Assembly: GCA_003165595.1 (NCBI GenBank)
Contig: PLWQ01000041.1
Location: 57,517-121,516, forward strand
Length of the DNA: 64,000 bases
Direction: 5' to 3'
Origin: Fibrobacterota bacterium
Lineage (GTDB): Bacteria > Fibrobacterota > Chitinivibrionia > Chitinivibrionales > FEN-1185
In this document: piece after piece, positions 49,970 to 58,000 of the stretch
Layout: every line of letters starts with the position of its first letter
Position numbering within the stretch: position 1 is the first letter of the stretch
The notes under the pieces: model-generated
Seen by the model: the letters and a program-made list of their open reading frames with translations, nothing else
Told to the model about the DNA's origin: nothing
The model's database searches: none
Translations under genes and position numbers: made by a program

Positions 49970-50314
49970 ATGTACGCTCGCTGGTTAGTACCCGTGCTCC
50001 TTGGTCTTGTGATGTGTTCGGGAGCCAGTGCCGTCACCCATGTGATTTACTTCGGCGGCAATTATACACCGGTGTACAATCCATCATCGACCACTGTCGC
50101 CGTGGGCGATACCATTTCGTGGCGGGGCGACTTCGACCGTCACCCGTTCTGCTTTGTGTCGGTTCCGGCCGGTGCGGCAACGGCGACAATTCCGTCCGGC
50201 GATCAAATCGATTACGTGGTTACAACCGTCGGGACCTATAGATACCAGTCCAACCTGCCGCATTCATTGGCGATGGTGGGCTCGTTTGTCGCGACGTCAA
50301 AGTTGCGCCCGTAA
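49970..50314 (+). CDS. Exported cupredoxin-like protein lacking the copper Cys
   Basis: 114 residues from the ATG at 49970 (GGAGG nearby), with a signal peptide (MYARWLVPVLLGLVMCSGASA). The mature part fits the plastocyanin/azurin fold: VTHVIYFGGNY, VAVGDTISWRGDFDRHPFCF, GTYRYQSNLPHSLAMVGSFV. The first His is present in DRHPF. In the usual Tyr-x-Cys-x-x-His-x-x-x-x-Met loop the Cys is replaced, while His and Met remain (NLPHSLAM). It may have lost copper binding or use another site. It is monocistronic. Confidence 0.6.
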   Translation: MYARWLVPVLLGLVMCSGASAVTHVIYFGGNYTPVYNPSSTTVAVGDTISWRGDFDRHPFCFVSVPAGAATATIPSGDQIDYVVTTVGTYRYQSNLPHSLAMVGSFVATSKLRP

Positions 50315-50653
50315 AGTAGGATTGGTTGGTTGCCGTTGCAAGGGGGAAAGTTCCGTTCTTTGTGGTGGGGATGGGCATACAGCCTGGTGCCGCCTACCCT
50401 ATGCCTGCGGCCTGGTTAGGCGGCACTTTGCTTCGGCAAACCCGCCGGTCCACGTAAGGCGTGGACTACGCTGAGGCGTTTTCGCGGACCTTTTCGAATA
50501 TGACAACGGCTGGTTCACTTGTTTATCCTGATGAAAGTATTATTACCGACCCCCGCATTCGTTACCTATGTGGGACCCCTTGTATGGTTCAAAAACAAGA
50601 GAGCCCCCGGAAGCTTCCGGAGGCTCTCTTTGTGTAAAGAAGAAAGATCCAGC
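50315..50653. repeat. Structured intergenic region with nested inverted repeats
   Basis: GTGCCGCCTA and TAGGCGGCAC (10-base arms, near 50379-50427) enclose a GC-rich centre, followed by GTCCACG-taagg-CGTGGAC-type arms (near 50449-50466). No gene or transposase is present. A terminator lies at 50594-50634. Confidence 0.45.
50594..50634. terminator. Bidirectional terminator
   Basis: CAAGAGAGCCCCCGGAAG (50596-50613) and CTTCCGGAGGCTCTCTTTG (50614-50632). It separates the convergent cupredoxin-like and GH3 genes. Confidence 0.8.
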
Positions 50654-53134
50654 TTAGTACGTCAGGCCAAACCCATACGCGAACAGCGGAGTTCCGCCGC
50701 TTCCGGTAAAATCGCCATAGGGCTGACCGGGCGTGACGGCGTACGGCGAGCCGGCCGGCGCATTGGCATTTATCGGAACCTGCGCATACGTCGCGGGCCA
50801 GGTGTGCGACAGCTTTCCCGTGAAGTTTTCACCGTTGACGGCAAAGAGAAGGTCGGCAATGCCCTCGCCTTCGGGTCCTGGCAGCCAGGCGGCCACCCAT
50901 GCATCGGCATTTGCGAGGTCGTCGGTGATGATAAGCGGCCGTCCCGAGTACATCACAACAACAACAGGTTTTCCCGTTGCATGTGCCGCTGAAATAAGCG
51001 TCTTGTGCGCGGCCGTAAGCGTCGACGGCTGACCGCCGGTAGTGCCTATGTCCCCGCCGCCTTCGGCATAGGGCTGTTCGCCCACGCAGACCACGATGAC
51101 ATCGGTATTCGCGGGGATATTTGTGGCAGCCGCCAAGTAGGTGACGTTGGCGTCCACTGCCGCGATCGCGCCGCGAAGCGTGGTTCCGGAAGGCGGGGTA
51201 GGACGTGTCCGGCCGTTAGTGGTATCATCGTAGGCGCTCGGCCAATCCAGACACCATCCCCCGCACTGCATATACATGTTGTCGGCGAAGTCGCCCAAAA
51301 CGCACACATGCGCGGTGGGGCTTATCGGAAGCGGTTTTGTTCCGCCGACGGCATTGTTCTTGAGCAGAACCAGGGACCTTCTCACGCACTCGCGCGCAAT
51401 CGCCGTATGCGCGGCGCACTTGACAAAAGGCAGATACGCCCGGTTTGCAAGCGGATTCTGCATCAGGTTGAGGCGCAGCTTGACGCGAAGGATGCGTTTG
51501 CATGCGTCGGCGAGGCGGCCTGCGGCAGCGCCTTGAACAGCGGTGTACACGCCGGCAGGGCCAACGCCGTCCGGCTGCATGATGTTGTCCAGACCGTCGT
51601 TGAAGCTGTTGACAAGACTGTTTTGGGATGCGTCCCAGTCGCCAACGACAAACCCGTCGAATTTCCATGCGGTCTTAAGCGTATCGGTGAGGAGCGGCTT
51701 GTTGAAATGCATCCCAGTGCCGAGCCACGAACACATGCCGGCCATAGTGGTTGCAAGACCGTTTTGAATAGCGGCCTTGAATGGCGGAAGATGAATACTG
51801 CACAAAATGTTTTGAGCATTCGCGCCACTCGCGGTCGCGCAGTTGCCCGCATTTGCGCCGTTCACCGCACCGCCGCCGCCCGCAAAATGCTTTGCCGTTG
51901 CGGCCACAACGCAGGGTGCGGAAAGATCCGTTCCCTGGAAACCGCGAACCGCGCCGACAACCATGGGAACGGTTCCGTCGGGCGATTCATCCCAGCCCTC
52001 GTAGAAACGCCCCCAGTTAATGCTTCTCGGAACATCCACAACCGGGGCAAAAGCCCAGTTTATTCCCATGCTGCGAAGTTCGATGGCGGTGATTCTTTCT
52101 TCAAGTTCGGCAAGAAGCGGGTTGTGCGTGCATCCCATGCCGATGTTATGCGGGAACATGGTTCCGCTGGGCGGCGAGATGAAGCCGTGTACGGCGTCAA
52201 TTCCAATCATCTTGGGCGTGCCCTGCAATCCGATAGTGCCTGTTTGCCATCCATCGGAAGTATTGGCGTTATCCGTACAGGTGGGACCGCCATTTCCAAC
52301 GCCGTAGAAAACGGTTCCCCACGTATTGGCCGTGGCGTATTGAATTCCCTGGCATACCTCATAGGCTTGCCACGAGGGCGTATTGTGGGCGTTCATTATG
52401 GAGTCGACCTGCGCATCGACGTCACGGGTCGCGATGGCAATGTCTCCAACGTCACCGGTATATGAGTCGATGGCCTTGAGAGTCGCGAAGTAATTGGTCT
52501 TGCCCGCGCGAATGGTGTCGACGGAGGCCATCATTTTCGGCATGGCCCGGGTCTGCACGAAGTTGTCCGACTCGGTCATTGTTCCATTGCCGGATTTTCC
52601 CGTGTAAAGAAGCGTCTTTGACTCCACCTGTGAACCGTTTGCCACCTGCACCACATATGCCTGACGGGCAACACGCTGCCGGAGCAGAGCAAAAGGAGAT
52701 ACCTGGTAGTTACCCTTTTTCAGAACGTCGTTGAAAACCGTTTGCACTTTTTGACCGCCAAGGGTAAAAAGATTGACGGTGATCCTCTGGGTCCCGGAAA
52801 CATGGAAGTGAATCATGCTGCCCTGGGCACCCAGGTTCAGCGACGAAACCAAGCCGTTTTCGCCGGCATTCTTGGCATTAATAACCCCCGTACCCGAGCA
52901 GTTGTACATCTGAAGGTTCTTAACATCAAACTTGGCAGGATCAATGAGTGTGAACCGCCCGTTGGGACAGGTGTAGGCCCACACAAGCCTGCTATTGAGG
53001 TTGGTGTACATTACCATCGCGTCGGCAACCGGCGTACCGGTACCATCCACTACTCTTCCGGTTACCTGTGCAAATGCCGCCTGCGATGACAGAAGCGTAC
53101 ATGCAAGGAAAAAAAGACAAAGACGTCGTACCAT
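50654..53134 (-). CDS. GH3 beta-glucosidase, third copy
   Basis: 826 residues with a signal peptide (LCLFFLACTLLSSQAAFAQ). About 25-70 are carboxypeptidase-regulatory-like (TGRVVDGTGTPVADAMVMYT) and about 100-175 the sorting-like module (RITVNLFTLGGQKVQTVF, QAYVVQVANGSQ). GH3 follows: IDAVHGF, AKHFAGGGG, nucleophile in FVVGDWDAS (Asp about 499) and VGEQPYAEGGGD (Glu about 686, expected acid/base). It is more diverged than the tandem pair at 29513 and 32547. It is monocistronic with a strong GGGGGGAG ribosome binding site. Confidence 0.85.
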   Translation of the reverse strand: MVRRLCLFFLACTLLSSQAAFAQVTGRVVDGTGTPVADAMVMYTNLNSRLVWAYTCPNGRFTLIDPAKFDVKNLQMYNCSGTGVINAKNAGENGLVSSLNLGAQGSMIHFHVSGTQRITVNLFTLGGQKVQTVFNDVLKKGNYQVSPFALLRQRVARQAYVVQVANGSQVESKTLLYTGKSGNGTMTESDNFVQTRAMPKMMASVDTIRAGKTNYFATLKAIDSYTGDVGDIAIATRDVDAQVDSIMNAHNTPSWQAYEVCQGIQYATANTWGTVFYGVGNGGPTCTDNANTSDGWQTGTIGLQGTPKMIGIDAVHGFISPPSGTMFPHNIGMGCTHNPLLAELEERITAIELRSMGINWAFAPVVDVPRSINWGRFYEGWDESPDGTVPMVVGAVRGFQGTDLSAPCVVAATAKHFAGGGGAVNGANAGNCATASGANAQNILCSIHLPPFKAAIQNGLATTMAGMCSWLGTGMHFNKPLLTDTLKTAWKFDGFVVGDWDASQNSLVNSFNDGLDNIMQPDGVGPAGVYTAVQGAAAGRLADACKRILRVKLRLNLMQNPLANRAYLPFVKCAAHTAIARECVRRSLVLLKNNAVGGTKPLPISPTAHVCVLGDFADNMYMQCGGWCLDWPSAYDDTTNGRTRPTPPSGTTLRGAIAAVDANVTYLAAATNIPANTDVIVVCVGEQPYAEGGGDIGTTGGQPSTLTAAHKTLISAAHATGKPVVVVMYSGRPLIITDDLANADAWVAAWLPGPEGEGIADLLFAVNGENFTGKLSHTWPATYAQVPINANAPAGSPYAVTPGQPYGDFTGSGGTPLFAYGFGLTY

Positions 53135-53424
53135 ACTCCCCCCTGCTGCGTTGAAGATTGGTGAGATTTGAAAATGAAGCTCGTTATATTCTCTTCCCCT
53201 CAGAACCTATGCAATCAATATATGAAAAAATAATTGGCCCGTCCACATAATATAAGAAAATAATCCGCTTAGATTAAGTATGAAAGTTGAAAAGTTTATA
53301 AGTTGAAGAGTTACGCGGGGAACTAACGGTTCCAAGCTACCAGTTGAAAGTTGAAAAGCGCAAAGTCTGTTTTTCAACTTTCAACTTTCAACTTGGAACT
53401 TGGAACTTGTAACACCTTTTTCGT
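53135..53424. repeat. Intergenic region with heptamer repeats forming an inverted pair
   Basis: TGAAAGTTGAAAAG at 53281 and AGTTGAAAGTTGAAAAG at 53342 face TTTTCAACTTTCAACTTTC at 53371, followed by GGAACTTGGAACTTG. The pair can fold into a hairpin and may terminate the gene at 53425-54966. The rest (53135-53280) shows nothing. Confidence 0.45.
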
Positions 53425-54966
53425 TCAGAATCCCATCCTCAGCGAGAAATTGGCAACCGGAAGCGATGGTCCAAGGTTGTACTCGTATGCCGCGTCTGCC
53501 GCAAAGTACTTCCCCCCCATCCATTCCAGAGGGATCTTGAGGCCGAAGCCGGCGGTGAGTATCCAGGGCTGATCGAATGCGGGGTCTTTCTTGGCGCCGG
53601 CCCGGATGAGCAGCACCTGCCACACCTCCTGCTCGATGCCGCCGGCGAATTTCCACGGCTGATCGCTGTACAGCGGAATTTGACCTTCACAAATAAGAAA
53701 CGTCGAATATCCCGCCTGATAGGTGCCGCCGACGAGCAAAACCGGCGGCTGCGATTCCAGATATTGATCGGAACCATTATTGACTTTTACGTATGTCGGC
53801 AGGTCCTTGCATACAACGCCCAGCCGTATGTGGTCGGCAAGCTCGGCCTGCATTCCCACATCGAGCCCGGCTCCCAGGCTGTTCTGGCTCACGTCCCCGT
53901 CGGCCCGCGCGGGCGTGTTGATGTTGATGAGTTTGACGGTAACTCCCAGAGAAATGGGCCTGAGAAACGGCAGGAGCCTGTTGAACTTGTAGGCGTACGA
54001 AGAGAGGAAATACATTTCGTTCTGCAGGTGGTCGTAATCCGAGATGTAATACAGCGCATGGCCAAACCCGAAATCACGCGTCGCCTTGTTTGCGAAGGAG
54101 GCGGCAAAGAGGTTGAGCTGCTCGAACCGGTACTGATAGGCAAGGGCGATATCCATGTTGGGAACCCAGGCAATTCCCGCCGGATTGTAGAACACGCCGG
54201 TGGCATCATCCGAGGCGGCAACGTAGCATTCGCCCATCGCGCTTGGCCGGGCAAAAAGCGGAATGTTGAGCGAGCTTGAATTCCTGTGGCTCGCGGAGGA
54301 CGTGTCGAAATTGGCCTGATGGCTAAAATTGGAGAGCGTTCCGTTTGCCGCGGCCCAGACCAGACCTGCGGCGAGCACCGCAACAGTCGAAATCACCGGC
54401 TGTATCTCGTTGTGAACCTGCGGACCAAAATAGGGGCCGGCCTTTACCGAATCTTTCCCCGCCGATAATCCGTGCAGCTTGTAGGTGGCCGCTTTTACCA
54501 CGCCGGCAAGCGTGGCCCCGGCCTCCGCCTCCATGCTCACGCGCCGAGACACCTGGGTACTCTGCACGTCCAGCAGGACCAGTGAAATGCCGATGCGGCT
54601 CCCGTTTTTGTCAAGCTCGCCGTACACCATGCGATCGAGCCCGAGGGCCGAGCCGATGGCCGCGACGCAGCGAGGGTCCCTGCAATGCGAGGGAAATTTC
54701 TGTTTGATGCCGGCAAACGCCGTCTCGAGGTCGGCCTGCGGATACACTTTGTAAAACCCGATGTCTCCCAGCGTCTGGGCCACCGCTTCATTCGCTTTGG
54801 CCGCGGTCGCCGCGTCGGCCCCGGTGATGTCGAGGTTAATCACGCCCACGCGGATCTTCGACTGGCTGGCGTCGGGAGCCGGATTCGTCGATTCGTCCTT
54901 TGCGGAAACGCCAAGGGCCGCCACGCACATCCACACGACGAGGCCGGAAATAGCAAACGATTTCAC
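53425..54966 (-). CDS. CsgG-like domain fused to a PorV-like outer-membrane barrel
   Basis: 513 residues from a GTG at 54966 with GGAGG upstream. Signal peptide MKSFAISGLVVWMCVAALGV (20). About 35-180 resemble a CsgG-like domain (IRVGVINLDITGADAATAAK, IGSALGLDRMVYGELDKNGS). About 235-513 match PorV/UPF0164 outer-membrane proteins (LFARPSAMGECYVAASDDAT then GVFYNPAGIAW). The end is ...VANFSLRMGF, a C-terminal Phe typical of outer-membrane barrels. PorV proteins shuttle T9SS cargo; a role in surface attachment is inferred. It is the last gene of a three-gene operon (61237-53425). Confidence 0.7.
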   Translation of the reverse strand: MKSFAISGLVVWMCVAALGVSAKDESTNPAPDASQSKIRVGVINLDITGADAATAAKANEAVAQTLGDIGFYKVYPQADLETAFAGIKQKFPSHCRDPRCVAAIGSALGLDRMVYGELDKNGSRIGISLVLLDVQSTQVSRRVSMEAEAGATLAGVVKAATYKLHGLSAGKDSVKAGPYFGPQVHNEIQPVISTVAVLAAGLVWAAANGTLSNFSHQANFDTSSASHRNSSSLNIPLFARPSAMGECYVAASDDATGVFYNPAGIAWVPNMDIALAYQYRFEQLNLFAASFANKATRDFGFGHALYYISDYDHLQNEMYFLSSYAYKFNRLLPFLRPISLGVTVKLININTPARADGDVSQNSLGAGLDVGMQAELADHIRLGVVCKDLPTYVKVNNGSDQYLESQPPVLLVGGTYQAGYSTFLICEGQIPLYSDQPWKFAGGIEQEVWQVLLIRAGAKKDPAFDQPWILTAGFGLKIPLEWMGGKYFAADAAYEYNLGPSLPVANFSLRMGF

Positions 54967-55018
54967 ACAATCCTCCGGGTTAATTATCCGTGCACGAACT
55001 CAGTGGCGCCGCCGCCTG

Positions 55019-58000
55019 CTATTTGACAAGTACAACCTGCCGCATGTAGTTCTTTTCCTTGCCGCCGGAGTCCTGCACCGTCAGCACGACAAAGTATCTG
55101 CCGTTCTTGCACATCAGCCGGCCATTGACCGGAAACGTTTTCGAATTTTCGTCGGGACCGTCGGAAAGGGTTTCCCATTTCATTTCACCCGACGTGGTGC
55201 GCCCGTCCCACCACAGCCTGTACTGCACCATCTTGGGGGCGCCTTGGTTGACAACCGAGCACACGAGATCGCCAAGCACGCTGTAGATCTTGATCCTGAT
55301 GTTGCGCAGCTGCTGGTCGGGAACGTCGGGTGTAAACGAAATGCACGTGCCCTTGGGCGCGCCGGGCCCGAATTTCGCGGCAAGCAGCGGAAAATCGGAT
55401 GGGCTGCGCAGCGGCGAGAACGGGTTCGGAAGCACAGAAAGGGTGGTCTGTAAGGCACCCGACAGTGACAGCACCGCGTACCGGGAAAAATGGGTGGTGG
55501 TCGCGTTGATTGTCTTCTTGTCAAGCGACAGTTGCGAACTGCCGAGCGCCGTCCACAACAGGCTGTCCTCGCTCCAGGTGCCAACCGCCAGGGGATTGGC
55601 GAGATTGGCCCCCTGCGGGATAGTGAGGGTGATCTGAATGCTGTCGCGCCCATCCTGGCGGAACGTGACGCCATTCAGCTCGGTGATGTCGTACACCGAG
55701 CCCACCACCGTCCGAAGGCCCGTCATCCTGGCAATCTGGTTTGTCAGTGAAGGCGTCAGCATCTGAAACAGCGCCGATTTGTCGATTGGAGCGACGCTGT
55801 CGGGAATGACAATAGTGCATCCGGCGAGGTTGGACATTGTGTCGGCCCCTGTCCCGGATACCAACAGATGCTGGACCGCCAACCCGTATTGCGCCGGATC
55901 GGAGGCTGCGGGATTGAATTCGCCCGAGAGGGAACCGACCTGCGCCCAGATTCTCACGTTGCCCACGAATTTCCTTGCCGGCTTGAATACGCCGTCCGCC
56001 GACATGACGCCCGCGCCTGTCGGCGAGATATTCCACGCGGGCGTTATGACGAACACGTTTTTGCCCGTGTCGAGGCCCTCGGCAATAAATTCGGCCTTCG
56101 ACAGAGACGAGGTAGTGATAGGAAACGGATTCTGGGCGTCTATCCGGCGTACCCGAACCGAGGAAATCCTGGTGCCCGAAACGCGAAGAAACACGGCAAT
56201 CAGCGGAGACGGTATGTACCTTTTGTCAATTCTGATCCTGGTAGTGTCGATGCCGGCCACCAGCCGCAGCGCGCCGGCGGAAGCCGAGGCCCCGGTCCCT
56301 ACGACGGTCGAAAGTCCCCGATTGCTCGTAAGGGTGCCGCCCTGTCCAGAAAGCTGCCACGAAATGCCGTTGGAATCCATCCGAGTCGCCGCAATGAACT
56401 GCGACCCGTAATATCCCTTTATCGTGAATGTTACTTGGGCGCCGGAGGGAAGCAGCGTGGTGTCGCCCGCCGAAGGGGTTATTTCCAACTTTGTCAATTT
56501 TGACGAGTCGGGCGCCACATAGACGCCAAAGGTCTCTTGCGTATATCCATAAATGTCGGCGCCCCGGTAGCCGCGGAAATAATACACGAGCGTGCTTCCG
56601 TCCTTCTGCGGCCGTACCCGGAACGAATAGACCTTAAGCGAATCCTTTATCGTTGCAACGGAAAAGGACTGAGAAGTCGCATCTTTGAAGTAGACGGAAG
56701 CGGAATCCATCGAAAGTGATGATCTCATGACCAGAGAAATCGAATCATTGCTCAGGGCAAGCGTTTCGGCCGTGGCATTGTATGCCGGCAGAGAGACGCT
56801 GTCGACATGGATGGTGGTCTCGGCGGCCGCGATAGACATGGTGTGATAAGCAAGATCCACAATCGAATCCGCCGCGCCGTCCACCGATACGATGTAAGGG
56901 CCCGCTCCCACGCCGCGGACCGTGTCGCGCACCGACAGCGTCTTTACAAGAGGCGACAGGATCTTGATGGACGCGGTCTGGTCGGCGCCCCCGTTCACCA
57001 CCCACCTGCAGGATTTTGAGCCGGGACTCATGTACACGGCAAGGTTGGAAGCATCGTTTTGACCTTCGATGGTGGTCCTTCCCGAACTTACGTAGACCGT
57101 GTCGTTCGGCGAGACCGAGTCGGTGACATAGCCGCTACCGCCGGCCCGTATCACAAAACCGCCGTCGGGCAGGTTGCGCATCTCAAAATAGCCGTTTGCC
57201 TGGCTCGTGGCCGACGCAGTGACCTGGTTGGCGGGTTTGTCGATCAGATTGACAGTTGCGCCAGCCACGGGCGCCTTTGACGCGCTCGACTTGACAATCC
57301 CGTTCACCATGCCGAGGGCCATGAGCGTGTCGGCGCACGCGGTGGTTATCCCGCCGCGCGTGGTGTCGGCCAGGAACCGCGAGTGCGCCACGAAACCGGC
57401 GGCGCTCGAAATCATCTTGTACGTATGGCCGCCGGGAACGCTCGCCGAAAAGTCGCCGTAGGTGGCGCCGCTTGCGGTTGTAAATGTGTCGGTCGATGCG
57501 GTATCGGTGAACCGTACAGTCGCATTCGTGATGGGAGCAATCGCGCTGCTCGCGCCCACCCAGGTCCGTCCGTACACGTACCCGGTGAGCAGCGCCGCGC
57601 CCGCGGGCATCACAACCGACAGCTGCATGGAACTTGACACGTTGATAAGCTTGCTGTACGTTGTAAACCCAATTCTGGATGCGTAGACGGTGTAGGTGCC
57701 GGGGCTCAGCGAAAACGAGAACGAGCCGTCCTGCGACGTGGCGGGGCATTCGTCGATCACCTGGCTTCCGTTAAGGATTTTGACATCAGCGCCTATTATC
57801 GGCGAACCCGTGCCGTTCTTGACGACGCCGGAGACGGTGAACGGATTGGCCTTAAGAACAATGGTCCCGAAATTCAAATTTTGCCCGTAGGCTACGGTCG
57901 TCTTCTTGGGCAGCGAGGCGACATACGACGTTTTGGCCGCGCCCACCGTCCAATCGGCCGCGTAGCACGAAAGCACGAAGTTTCCCAGCGCGTCGGTTGC

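Noticed and set aside
50385-50426. Integron attC-like site (GCCTACC ... GTTAGGC)
   Set aside because: The element is only about 40 bases, the left core deviates from the consensus, and no integrase or cassette array is present.
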